Assembly (NCBI RefSeq): GCF_014839805.1
Contig: NC_051141.1
Location: forward strand, 11,416,777-11,480,776
Reading direction: 5' to 3'
DNA: 64,000 nucleotides
Source of the DNA: Manduca sexta
Taxonomy: Eukaryota > Arthropoda > Insecta > Lepidoptera > Sphingidae
The position numbers and the translations under genes are program-made. Of this stretch, positions 46,066 to 57,730 are shown in pieces (within the stretch, counting starts at the first letter, position 1; each line of letters starts with the position of its first letter). The notes below the pieces were generated by a model. That model was not told the DNA's origin. It did not search any database and saw only the letters and a list, made by a program, of their open reading frames with translations.

Positions 46066-49000
46066 TGACAGTGGCACAGCGAGTTCTCTCCGATTAGGAG
46101 AGAACTAAGCGTGCATGCGTATTTCTCTACATGATGGAATCAAAAATTATCAGATCCGTAAAAGAACGAAAGTCACCGACATAGCTCATCGAATTAGTAA
46201 GCTGAAGTGGCAGTGGGCACTGGGCAGGGGACAAATTTTGAAGCAAAAAAAAACTAATCATTTGTTTATCATAAATTGATTTTTCATATTTTGCGGTTTT
46301 ACATACACATTTAAGAATTTTTGTTTATAATCCGGTCTCTAGTACCTGCTTAGGTATAAGGTATGACGTGATATTTTTTCCATTCTGTAATGATATTCAC
46401 ATAAGTTTCAATTACTATTAATTAGGTAGGCACCAATTTATAGAATAAAGATTTGTTTAATTAAAGAGTATTACGTACCGCTCTATTAAAATGACTATGT
46501 AGGTAAGTAATTCTAACGAACTTTTCGCTATGGCGTCGAAATTATTCCAACTTAAGTACATTTTTTTTATTAAAGTTTCGTATCATTGTAAGAAAAAAAG
46601 TCAGATAGTAGATAAATATCATACTTAATTATTATGGGAATCGGAAATACGTCTAATGACAAACAGACACGCCCGCGCAGAACACAACATGGTAAACTAA
46701 CATTGTTCTAATAAAGTACATAAGTACCTATTTATCTAATGAGTGCAAACGAAGATAACTACTTATTCTTCAGATTATTCTGCCGTAGCATGTTAACATT
46801 AGATAATTATATTTACTTTAATAGCTTTTAGTAGTTTGTTGGTTTTGATTTGTTACTTTATTGGGATCATAATATACTTACTGTAAGTAAACATATATTA
46901 ATACTTTTCACGCATAGCTATTAAGTATCTTTATCGATAGTTCGTTACAAAATTCATTAAAATGACTTACATGATTTACTGCACTCAAACAAACGATTGT
47001 TACAATAGTACAGAACCATGAGTCACAACCATAAATAACATCTTGAATTTACCGCATTCATGTCATCCGGTGACAGCTTATTAACAACTTAAAAACAACT
47101 TATTAGTATTTCAATCTTTGTAATTAATATAGCGTGAAACACTCACTGAAGTCTGCTTTTAATAAATTTCGATGTTACTAACCCAAACTCAGCGTACACG
47201 AGTAATACACAAGTTGAACTACTAAACAACATTACTAACTTATTACAACTTTCAAAACTCCATTAATTTACTTGGTTGTCATCCTTTAGATTGTCAAGCA
47301 CACTTAAAACTCGTACAGATATATCATGTAAAACTTATTATGGTAAGGAAATTGACCTATAAATTATGTGAAATACAGATATTTTATAAAATAACCTTTT
47401 ACGTACTTAATCTGCATGATAGGAACTTCTAACATACATCTTTTTTTTGTTATATCGAAGGCCATAATGTCTATAATATTTATAGAGAGCCTAAGAGGAA
47501 ACACAATAGAGTCGATTTTACTCTGTTTTCAAAGTTTATAAGTACATTAATACATTCCGTTTCACGTAACACCTATCCATGTGTATTTTTATCTTCCGTT
47601 ATGTTTTGTGTTTTATTTACTACAAATATTATGTAGATCTTTTTATTATTTTGTCATAAAAATAAGTACTGTAAAAATATTAATATTTTATTATGTAAAT
47701 CTTATACAGTTTTTGTTTATAGTACCATCTAGTGTTGTAAAGTATATACTATCTCAAATTAGGCAGTATTTAACATGGGGACTACAATCCAAAAAGTAAG
47801 CACAGAATCATAGATGTCACTATATTGTAATGCTACTCGATTTGCGGTCGCCAGGGCTTTTTGTTACTACTTACTACTGACAGAATCCAGGGGGCGCTAT
47901 GTAATGTTCAGTGTTACAACAATAAAATAGAACCCTGTATTTTTGTGGATTTTACAAATCAAGAGATAAAAAATTAAAACAGATAGCTAATATTTAAATA
48001 GTTTACAAATAGAAAATCGTAGTTATATGTGTAGCGTATATGAAGATCTATTAAAATCATAGCCAGCGCTAAATCTACAGAGGGGCAAGCCGGGGCACAT
48101 GCCCCGGCCGGCAAAGTCAGAGAGCGGCAAATTCAAACTTAGCAAACGAATACCCAACTCATCATTAACGCAACTTTGCCTACTGAGACGTCCAGTACAT
48201 TAAACACATAAATGATTTTCCGCGGAGCCCCAATCGATGATGATGACAAAGGTAAAATATAGAAAAATAAAGATGCGAGCGGCATTTACCAGATATTCCA
48301 CGCCTCGAAAAAATTCAAGATCCGGAGCTGATTATAGCAAATGTTATGACTAGTTTTTTAATGCAAGTCCTGTTTAAAAATGATTCAGACACTATTACGA
48401 CGTCATATTGTGCAACTCGGCACACTGCACTCCGTTAATAAATGTTTCCATATTTCATTATAGTAAAACTAAAAAATATAATCTCTCTATCGATCTAATA
48501 GCGGACTTGTCGCCAGTATGTTCACCACTTCATAGAGACTTTGACAATTTTTTTAAATGTGTTTATGTACTACATAAGAGAGTAAGGACTATTCACTTAT
48601 AGCGTCTATAATATTTTTATTGTTGAAATATGCTCAACTTAGTAAAAATCATTGATTTTGTTTTTTCATTTATAATTTCGCTGTATTTAAGAACAAAACA
48701 AACGTTTAGATTTATATCTGTTACTTTCCCACTAAATTGAATGGGCCAGCATATAAATATTGTTCGGTGCCTTTATTTAAAAACTCGAACTAAACCTGTT
48801 CATTCATGTGCCAAAATCAAAAGATTTAAGAAGAAAGCGATTAACTTTAGGACGACGAAATCCAAAATACACATCGGATAAATCGGCGATTTATTTTTGT
48901 GTAGATCTTTTCAATGTAAGTTTTATACTGTATTAAAAATGTTGTGGTCATCAAAAAATCAATATTTTAATATAAGTGTGAAAATGAAAATGTGTATTGA

Positions 49001-49436
49001 GGCTGTTTTTTTTTGTAACCACGTTTTTTTTAAGCTATAAGTGCATGCCATCTGTCGTTCTATGTTTCATGCAGTCGTTACTATAAACTTTTTGGACGAT
49101 GCAATGTTTATGAGCGATGAAGTCACTGGCATTGGCGGCCGGCATCGCTACGTTTCAGTCCCCGAGCGTTACAGATAAAAAAAATCTTAATTGTAATGAC
49201 GAAAATAAAATATTTACAATACATTTAAAACAAAAATATGGATTTGATAAATATTTTTGCCCACTATTCTTTCTTCTGGAGCAGTTTTATATTTTTTGGT
49301 TACACCAGTCAAACACCCTATTGTATTACCAAATTTTTCGCGGTGAAATAATTTAGTTTTGTATAGTCTTTGTTTATGAAAAAGCATTTAGAAAAATTTA
49401 GGATAAAACCAAATCTAAGGTTTTAAATATATTTGT
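46066..49436. other. Gene-free stretch in copy 2
   Basis: It parallels 22546-25902. The hairpin (46082-46106) and the GC palindrome (48090-48107) are conserved. No supported gene. Confidence 0.5.
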
Positions 49437-49570
49437 TCTTTGAAATTAAACAAATCTTCGGATTCTATCGCGGTTTTAGTATTTTATTTTCACCCGACGT
49501 TTCGAAGACTTTGCAGCCTTCATGGTCACAGGGGGGACTGAGGTGTTGTTTATCCGTAAAGTCAAAGTTA
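49437..49570 (+). repeat. Dispersed repeat family D (copy 2)
   Basis: Counterpart of 25903-26035, related to the arms of the foldback at 57402-57568. Confidence 0.7.
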
Positions 49571-49647
49571 CAATATCTACCTACACTTTACAATTATACA
49601 ACTTTATTTATATAACTAATACTTACCATAAAAATTGCTCAGTTATG

Positions 49648-49790
49648 AAGGTTTATTTACGATGTTTTCCTTCACCGTTTAAGCAAGCGATAATTCACAA
49701 AGTCAGAGATGTGGGCTCTTGGGATTCGAACCTGAGGACACTCGTCTTGGCAGACTGTTCCAAATCCAAATAGGCTATCACCGCTGCATA
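49648..49790 (-). repeat. tRNA-derived SINE fragment (copy 2 only)
   Basis: On the minus strand 'gatagcctatttgg' stands where an A box would be, and 'ggttcgaatccc' is a good polymerase III B box. The 3' part ends in 'cggtgaaggaaaacatcg', a well-known lepidopteran SINE tail. The spacing is that of a SINE head, not of a folded tRNA. It is absent from copy 1. Confidence 0.65.
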
Positions 49791-49875
49791 TCAATGTCGA
49801 TATATATATTTTATTCCAATTCCAATTTGTTGTGATTAGCTCTTGGATTGGCTGTAAGACTATATCTTTTTTATA

Positions 49876-50472
49876 CAGTCGAATCCGTTTATAATGACAT
49901 CGAAAGGAATTGACAAACACGTCATAATAAGCGGACGTCATACAAAACGTTATGTGAAAAAAAAAAAAAAATTATGTAAATAGTATGCATGTATTTAAGT
50001 AATTTAATAGAGAAACATAGTAACTTATAAAATAAAAATTGCACGTAATAAGTACACACCCATGTATGTATGTATGTACATAAAAGTTGTATTTTTTTAT
50101 GTAAGTAATCTGTAATTTTTGTCTGCTTTTGTTTTTTTATTTTATTGTAAAAGCAGTCTCTAATACTATTGTGTATAGAAGACATCGCTATGTCAATTAC
50201 TCACTGAGATTCAAAATAAAAACGAGCCACGTGCCGAACGTCGTCGGGAATCAAGGAACATTACCGAAGGCGTAAAGAATCATGTCGGTCATTATAACCG
50301 GACATAATTTATTAAAAAGGGGTCACAATAAGCGACATGTCACTGTAAGGGAAGTCATTATATTCGACTTTTTTATAAAGAATCTTATATGAAAACCAAA
50401 CTTCGTAGTGTAATTACGTCATAATAAGAGGTTGGTCAATATAGGCAGAGTCATAATAAACGGATTATACTG
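49876..50472. mobile_element. 597-bp MITE with pogo/Tc1-like ends and TA target site (copy 2 only)
   Basis: The left end 'cagtcgaatccgtttataat' faces an inverted right end that reads 'cagtataatccgtttattat' on the other strand. Both ends are bordered by TA (49874-49875 and 50473-50474). Inside, a word near 'gtcataataagcgg' recurs about six times in both orientations (near 49921, 50286, 50323, 50355, 50420 and 50451). There is no transposase. Terminal wording resembles pogo/Tigger-type elements. Absence from copy 1 makes it an insertion polymorphism or a loss there. Confidence 0.75.
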
Positions 50473-50940
50473 TACTTAACTATTATACAACTTACAACAA
50501 CGCTGAGGGTTACAGAATTATGTACTGAACACCTGGTATCAGTTTTCGGTAGGTTGTATTTTATACTCTTTATACACTATACATAGTTTACGGAAGTAAT
50601 AAATTATCTTAAAAAAGCTGCCAACTACACTCTGTTGTGATTATTTACATTATCTATACTAAGATCAACAACTGAGAATACATTAATTCTTGTTGGTTTA
50701 TATTGAAATCATAAAAGGCTCATTACATTCATACCATCAATTTAAACTTTAAATCAAAATATTTTTTATACCCAAATGTATACTTGAAAACCTTTTTTGA
50801 GGTGCTTCTAAGAAAATATGTCGATTTTACGGGGTTTTTATTTTCTAAGAGTTGATAACCCTGGATGTAAGTTATCAGGCTTTATCTGAAAGACTGGTAT
50901 CCATGGACAGAAATAAAAAAAAAAGTTATCAGGTGTGTCA

Positions 50941-51376
50941 CAGACCCGTTTAACTCGGCGTAAAAAAGTAACACAATAGCGATGAGCAGCTATCTCACTT
51001 TTCACGATTTTTCCATACATTTAATGAATCGTTCCTTAAATGTCTCTTTCTACACAACGTCCTTTATTAGTGTGTGTATTATAGTATAAGCTGTCATTCG
51101 ATCGCAAATAAGCGTCTCTAATCTCGGATTCTGAAACGACGCGTAGCGCCATTTTTATTGTGGTTAACCTTTAACCGCTGCTTTGAAATTGAATTTTCCG
51201 TCGCAATTCGCTATTTTGATTTGAAGGCGGTTTTCATTTATTTATTATCTAATTATAGTGCTTTATTGTGTGTGAATGTTTTTGTAAACAGTATATTATA
51301 AAAGCAATCATTTAGTGTTTACCAGTTTAAACGTGTAATTGTTTTTTTCGTATAGTTTGATTTATTTGATAATATA
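50941..51376 (+). other. Region 5' of the P-element-like transposase
   Basis: Non-coding. It starts where homology with copy 1 ends. A 'cggcgtaaa' word at about 50957 recurs inverted near 60803 and may mark the element ends. No clear promoter motif is seen. Confidence 0.4.
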
Positions 51377-53294
51377 ATGGTTTATAAGTGCTCTGTTCCC
51401 GGGTGCAGTACTCGAGGCCGAGGTATTAAATATTATAGTGTGCCGTTCACAAATAAAAAAAGGTGGGAAGAGTGGTTAAGTTTATGTCCATTCCTACAAA
51501 ATTATCCTCCTACTCAACGCGAAAACATTCGTTTTGTCATAAACATTTTATTCCCGAACATATAAAACAGAATCTAAGATTAACACCTAATGCGATTCCT
51601 TTAGTAAACTTAGGAAATACAGATAAATATAAAGTTACAAACCGAGATTTGATATTAGAAATTGAACCCACTAGTAGCATTACTGAACCCTTTATTTTTA
51701 AAGTAGTTAACCCTTCTGAACTTAATCGACCCACTATAGAGCAAAATTGTTCTATCATACAAGAACATCAAAGTTCTGAGCTGTCTAGCACGGTATCAAT
51801 TCATGCTTCATTGAATGAAGCAAATAGTAGTACTCCAACTCAATTTACTCCCAATATACCTCACAATACGCAATACCCAATATGTATAACCCCTTCCACA
51901 TCAACCACCATTGCTGTGTGTAATGAGCACAAATTAAAAGTCACAGCCTAGTTAAACGTAGATTAACTAATCGTATTAGATTAAATCCCAATGAATGTAC
52001 CCCTCGTAAACGAATTTTACGCTCTTCAATTCACATTTTAAAGAATAAATTACGTCTCTTGCAATCAAGGTATAAAAAGTTAAAGACTAGATTTGACCTT
52101 CATGCACCAAAACAAAGGTGTTCTTGAAAAAATATAACATTTTGAGTACATATGGGAAATTATTAGTAGATTCACAATTACGTTTGACTGGTAATTCATT
52201 AAAAGGTCGCCGTTACACAGACTCAGAAAAAGTTTTTGCTTTATCATTATATAAGTTAAGCCCTAAGTGCTATAGATTTTACGAAAACATTTAGCATTAC
52301 CATGTAAATCCCGAATTAATTCTCTACTCAGCAATATTCCTTTGAGGCCTGGTATTAATGACTTTATATTTCAACATTTGGCAGATGCTGCCTTGGATAA
52401 ACCCGCAATAGACAGGCAATGCACATTAATGTTTGATGAAATGTCCATTAAAAAACACTTAAATTTTAATTTCTTTACTGGGGTCATTGAAGGTTTTGAA
52501 GATATAGGTTCTGGCAAACGCACAAACAATGTGGCTGATAAAGCTTTAGTTTTTATGTTACGGGGTTTGTTTTCTCCTTGGAAAATTCCAATTGCATTTT
52601 ATTTTGCTCGAGATGGGGTTAAAACATTTGTTTTAAAAAATATTATTAAAGAAATAGTATTAGCAGTTTTAAATCTGGATTCATAGTAAGAGCTACAATC
52701 AGTGACCAAGGTTCTGCCAATGTTGCTGCTATTAAGTCATTAATATCAGATTCTAATGCTGAACTCCTACGTAGTAACAAATATACCAATGACATCTGTT
52801 ATAAAATCGGCCCAAACCAACTGTACCATATCTATGATGTACCTCATTTATTGAAATGTTTTCGCAATAATTTTCAGAAAAAAAACCTACTCATTGGCAA
52901 CCAAAGGGCAAAGTGGGAGTATATTGAGAGACTTTATAAAGTGGATGGTTTTGGTGGCAGAGCAAGAAGCACCAAACTTACTGAGAAGCACATAAATCCA
53001 ACTTCATATGACAAAATGAAGGTAAATAAATATACATTGTTCTATCACAGTTCTGTTTACAAGTCTTGACTGATTGATAAAAGATTGAAATCCTCCCCTT
53101 ATTTAAGCATGATTATTGTACTTTGATAATTGCTCCTAATATACTTTTCAATATTGACATTATTAAAAATTACCCTTATACAAACTCTAATTGGCCTAAC
53201 TGGCATCATATTTATTGTGCTGCTTCAAATAATAATGCATCAACTGTAGGCATAGGAGTTTGTCACCTACAAATTAATATTATAAAAAAACCTC

Positions 53295-53485
53295 CTGGAC
53301 TGGATTTATTTTGTCGACAGCTGCCATAACAGTTGATAACAGGTCAAATAATGCCATATGAATAGAACTGTGCTTATGAAAACCTTTTAGATCAGCACAG
53401 AATAATTTATGTTTTTCGAAATATGAGTAATGAGCACAGTTAGTCTGTAAATTACTTTCCCAATAACTTTTGAAAATTACGAATT
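53295..53485 (-). pseudogene. Non-LTR reverse transcriptase fragment in the transposase intron
   Basis: The minus strand reads FSKVIGKVIYRL, then EKHKLF...GFHKHSSIHMALFDLLSTVMAAVD, equivalent to the SKV-x-E-x-V ... QHGFRKxxST-x-HALFDLL region of Jockey/CR1-type reverse transcriptases. Both sides are cut and the frames are broken. Confidence 0.65.
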
Positions 53486-53520
53486 TTTGCTATAACCATA
53501 AAAAACATTATAGACCTATA

Positions 53521-53675
53521 ATTCTTCATATTACTTTTTGGAATATAATATATTCATTATCCATAAATGTTATGTTGCTTTCAATAATATTAACAAAAAT
53601 TCTTCATATTACTTTTGTATAATAATATATTCATTATTCATAAATGTTATGTTGTTTTCAATAATATTAACAAAA
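53521..53675 (+). repeat. Two-unit AT-rich tandem duplication
   Basis: Two units of about 75 bp share 'attcttcatattactttt' and 'cataaatgttatgttg', ending 'caataatattaacaaaa'. Not coding. Confidence 0.75.
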
Positions 53676-54178
53676 TAATAAATAAATTCATCTATGCATT
53701 GTCTGTGAGATTTGTATATGTGATTATTTTTTATGTTCGTTATTGACTCTTGATACTTGTAGTATGAATTTGTTAATTATTTGCCATGCAGCTTTAAACT
53801 TATTTTTGGAGTTATTTATGAAATTATTATTTTGGGCTTTTGAGTTATCTTTATGATTTTTCTATAAAGTGTAGAGTATTTTTAAACAATCAGTCTATTT
53901 TTTCAATTCGGTTTAAATCTATATTCCCATAATGTCATGTCGTGTGCCAAATATGATACATCTACCTTATATCACCGCCTTATTTTACTTGAAATCCATC
54001 CTTGTTCTTTTAACCATGACATAATAAATAAAACTTTATGTATATTCATCATACAGAATCATGTAAAAAAATATATATTATTTATAGATTTAAAGAACAC
54101 TTATAATGAGATGCATGCATTTATCACTTAAAGCAACAATATTAGTTAGTCTTTGTTACTCTTCGCGATAATATGTAA
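53676..54178. other. Intronic AT-rich stretch
   Basis: Nothing recognisable between the tandem duplication and the MITE. Confidence 0.45.
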
Positions 54179-54411
54179 CTTAAGGTTATAGCTTAAGGTC
54201 CATTTTTCATACATTTTGTTTAATACGACGAAATTTTAAAGGCCGAAATATCCATGCATATTAATTATTTTTACGTTTTTCTTTCAACTGCGAGAACTAA
54301 TCACTAACTAGACGTGAATTTAAATTCTTTACTTGTCAATACTTGTTTAGTTACCCAGATTAAAGGTGAAACAAAATGTATGAAAAATGGACCTTAAGCT
54401 ATAACCTTAAG
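54179..54411. mobile_element. 233-bp MITE with about 43-bp near-perfect inverted ends and TAA target site
   Basis: The ends 'cttaaggttatagcttaagg' and their inverted copy continue to match for about 43 bp (54179-54221 with 54369-54411). Each side is bordered by 'taa' (54176-54178 and 54412-54414), as in PIF/Harbinger insertions (TWA). The interior is non-coding. Very similar arms suggest a fairly recent insertion. Confidence 0.8.
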
Positions 54412-54612
54412 TAAATTATTAAAAGTATCACTGTCTTTCACATTGTTCGACAATTTATTAGACAGCTGTGCACCAGGGTCGTAGCTTAGCGGGGGGTGAG
54501 TGGTGGTGGGCTACCTTAAAATACTAATGCAATACCTTAATAATCAACTATAACAAACTAAACATTTTCCATTTCTTATAACGAAGCCTAACAAACTAGA
54601 TGCTTTTTTTAA
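54412..54612. other. Intronic stretch with a G-rich patch
   Basis: 'gtcgtagcttagcggggggtg' at about 54479 is the only distinctive word. No coding. Confidence 0.4.
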
Positions 54613-56040
54613 TTATATATTCCATATGTGGAATCCTCTAATGAATGAGTCCTCTAAATTGCTCAGTAACAATTTGACATCGTCGGGAGAATTAATGGAC
54701 TTCAGGATCTTTAGGTCATCAGCAAACATGAAAGGTGTGGAATGATGCAAGCAATTGATAATGTCATTTATGAACATATTAAAAATAACAGTCCCAAATG
54801 GGAGCCCTGTGGGCACCCCAGAAGCAATATGATGGAAATTGGAACTAAAACCATTAAGAACCACATGGTAAGTGCGACCAGTAAGATAAGATTGAAACCA
54901 TTCATACATGTGCCAAGAGTACCCATACCCGGATAACTTCTGCAGCAAGAGTTCGTGAAAAACGTTGTCAAAAGCCTTACTGAAATTTGTATATATTACA
55001 TCAGTTTGCATGTTATTGTCTAAGACTTCTGAAAGCAACTCAGTAAAAGAGACCAAATTAGTGCTTGTTGAGCGAAATTTAACAAAACCATGTTGGTGTT
55101 CAGTTAAAAATGGTTTGAAGTAAGCTTCCAGATATGGAAATACTACAAATTCAATCAATTTCGCCATAGTAAAAAATAGAAATCGGTCGATAGTTGGACA
55201 TTAATGTGTTATTGCCCGACTTGTGTATCGGCACCACTCTAGCTACCTTCCATTTCTTTGGAAAAATTCCGGTTTTCAGTGATTTTTTATAGATTTTACA
55301 AAGTGGACTAGTCAGATTTCTTGTTCATGCAACAATAAAATTTGGTGGAATATTGTCTGGGCCAGAACCTTTGCTTATATCAAGAGTCTTAAGTTTACGT
55401 GAAACTTCATTAAGTGTGATGTGCAACGACGTAAAACTACGAGTCCAAGTCCGAGGAGTAACTCGCACAGCTATCCATGAAATGATAAGAAAAATTCGGG
55501 TTAGCATCGACATTCGACTCCATTAGTATCTTTCTCGTACACTGATGCAAAGTGCGAAGCAAACATATTACATATTTCAACTTCTTTGGAACTAACTTGA
55601 TTACCATCGGACATCGAAGCTGGGAGAAAGCAAGATCCTCTTCTTTTGGCCTTGATGAATGACCAAAAATGATTATAAAAATTTTAAATATTATCTTCTA
55701 TACTTTCAAGATAATGTATTATAACATTTATTTAATAAGGATCTGCAACTCTCTCTGAGTAATTTAAATTCTATTCCATTTAACGGGTTCTTAAAAAATT
55801 TATAGCATTGCCGAAACTTATTTTTTCTCAACATACATATGAGGTTGCGATTAAACCCAACCGGATACTTATTACTTCTTAGTTTAAATTTAGGTACATA
55901 AAGTTGGATAGTCTCATGTAAAATACCGTAGAATTTAGTGAGCATATCATTGACGCCGTTGTGACCAAGTACCTTTTCCCAATCTACATTATCGAGATGT
56001 TTCCCAATAGCATCGTAATCGCCTTTCGTATTCTCGCATC
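54613..56040 (-). pseudogene. Non-LTR retrotransposon ORF2 segment (Jockey/CR1-like) inserted antisense in the transposase intron
   Basis: Reading leftward: VNDMLTKFYGILHETIQLYVPKFKLRSN and a basic stretch between endonuclease and RT; then VSRKLKTLDISKGSGPDNIPP, NYRPIS, EHQHGFVKFRSTSTNLVSF, VIYTNFSKAFDNVF (RT block A), SGVPTGLPFGTVIFNMFINDI and FMFADDLKI (block C with both Asp). It then breaks off near 54615. Both the 5' endonuclease domain and the 3' end are missing. At least three frame breaks (near 55170, 55320 and 55700) and changes such as VPTGLPFG for VPQGSLLG show decay. It is related to, but distinct from, the LINE at 35740. Confidence 0.85.
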
Positions 56041-57401
56041 GTATCTATGGGCGCAAATTTATATTTAGTGATTATATTATTATGAAAAAGTCTAGAATAT
56101 TAAAGAATGATATTTAAATAAGTATTTACAACCGCAATTCTGTTATTTATTAAGTTTCAGAATAAATTAGAAACTGTATTGACTATTTGAGTGTTTGGAA
56201 AATAATGGATATTTATTTATATCATTATTTAATTGTTTATGTAATCTAAACGTCTAAAGTAAATTCAATTAGAATTGTTAATATTATCCTGATTTCTATA
56301 TCATTGTTTTAATCTATAAGTAAAAATATTCACACCTTGTTAATAGCGGCATCTGTTAGAAAATAATGTAAAATAATAGTTTGCTTACTTAAAAGTTATT
56401 TATGTAAAGTAATATTATATCTAATTATGTAAAATTCATTATAATATTAATTTTGAATATTCAGCTATAACCTACGATTTATTGTACAGTAATTTTAATT
56501 ATTTTTCTAAAAAGGAAGTTGCAGTTAAATTCACTATGACTCAATTGGATTATATAAAGCCTGGTCATTTTAAATTCACTTCACTTGTGTTCCAAGATCA
56601 AGAGAGAATAAACCAACCAATATTAAGTTTGTGTTTTCATTATAATGGACTCCGAACACGTGGATACTGGCTTATCTCCGACATATCCATAATCAGATTT
56701 CTTTATTTAATTTCGTTACCATATCAATCAATGAATCAATTCATTTATTTTGCAAATATGGGTACCTTAAGTATTAGGTGGTGTATTTTATAACATAGCG
56801 TCTTACCATATTTAGGCGAATGACGTGCAAAAATTACAATATAAAGTTAAGCTAAAATAACAATTTAATATTAATATAGTATATTAATATAGTATAGCAT
56901 TAGGTAGGTATGATAATATAATATAATCTATCACAGTTGTTACAAATTGTTACACAAAATTATTCCTGTAAATATTCTCTTATATAATAATATGTCTTAT
57001 CAATTAAAAGGTTTTAATTTACGTTTAAATATATCTATGTTTTCTATGTTTACAATACAACTTGTAATTTATTATATTATATTCTTGGACCCATGCAGAT
57101 ACCGCTCTTATCTAATAGAGCTGTATTGTTAGGTGGCATTTTTATTTCGTTTGCTATAATATTTAGTGTACATAATATATGTAGGTTTCTTTTTACAAAT
57201 ATTGAAATTTCGTATATAAATAAACTAGTTAATGTAAGAATTTTTCCTTAAGTTCCTTCCAGTTTTAAGTTGCAGTACACCTGGAGCCCTAAAAATCGTA
57301 TGGCTTCTGCCTGTAAGTGATAATTTATAGAAAGCAATTTAGTTGCTGACCTATTCTTGAAAAAAAATAAGATAATGATTTCTTATATTTACGCGAATAT
57401 T
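56041..57401. other. Intronic AT-rich stretch
   Basis: A 103-codon frame at 56482-56793 has no recognisable domain and strongly biased composition; it is not called. Nothing else is supported. Confidence 0.45.
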
Positions 57402-57568
57402 AGATTAAACTATTTTCGATTCTAGCGGTGTTGTATTTTATTTTCTCCCGACGTTTCGAAGATTGCAGCCTTCATGGTCACGGGGATCATGACCATGAAG
57501 GCTGCAAAAACGTCGGGAGAAAATAAAATACGAACACCGCGATAGAATCCGAAAATTAGTTTAATTTC
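57402..57568. repeat. Foldback: two family D copies head-to-head
   Basis: Arms of about 75 bp (57402-57478 and 57490-57568) are inverted copies of each other around a core of about 11 bp with 'cacgggg'. Each arm carries 'attaaact', 'tctagcggtg'/'tctatcgcgg' variants, 'tattttattttctcccgacg' and 'gcagccttcatggtca'. The same sequence is present singly at 25903 and 49437. Confidence 0.85.
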
Positions 57569-57599
57569 AAAAATAAGATGTTTTACTTTAAATTAATTT

Positions 57600-57730
57600 A
57601 TAAATGGTTTTCTGTAAGCCAATTCACAATGTCCTCTAATGCCTTATTTACTCTAGCCTCTAGTAATAACTGAGTTTTCTCAGAGAATAGTACCGTACTA
57701 TCATCAGGAAATAAAATTGGTGATCATCAT
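57600..57730 (-). pseudogene. Reverse transcriptase block-C scrap
   Basis: The minus strand reads FPDDSTVLFSEKTQLLLEARVNKALEDIVNWLTENHL without a break for about 40 codons. It resembles the FADD-T-x-LF ... WL-x-x-N-x-L region of non-LTR reverse transcriptases (FPDD replaces FADD). Nothing else of the element is attached. Confidence 0.65.

Larger units (their letters stand above)
38457..50940 (+). repeat. Large direct duplication, copy 2 (about 12.5 kb)
   Basis: Direct-orientation partner of 15083-26544. It is longer because it keeps 259 bp at 41046-41304, has a fuller family C repeat, and contains an extra SINE plus MITE block at about 49625-50477. It begins at a gap and its homology ends exactly at 'ggtgtgtca' (50940). 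After that, sequence leading to the P-element-like transposase follows instead of SLC35B1. Confidence 0.95.

Noticed and set aside
49720..49740. Possible tRNA gene (B box present)
   Set aside because: No cloverleaf can be formed and the sequence continues into a SINE tail.
53123..53329. 68-codon plus-strand frame after the transposase core
   Set aside because: It overlaps the opposite strand of a reverse transcriptase fragment and lies inside the inferred intron.
56482..56793. 103-codon plus-strand frame in the transposase intron
   Set aside because: Composition is that of AT-rich random sequence and no known motif is present.
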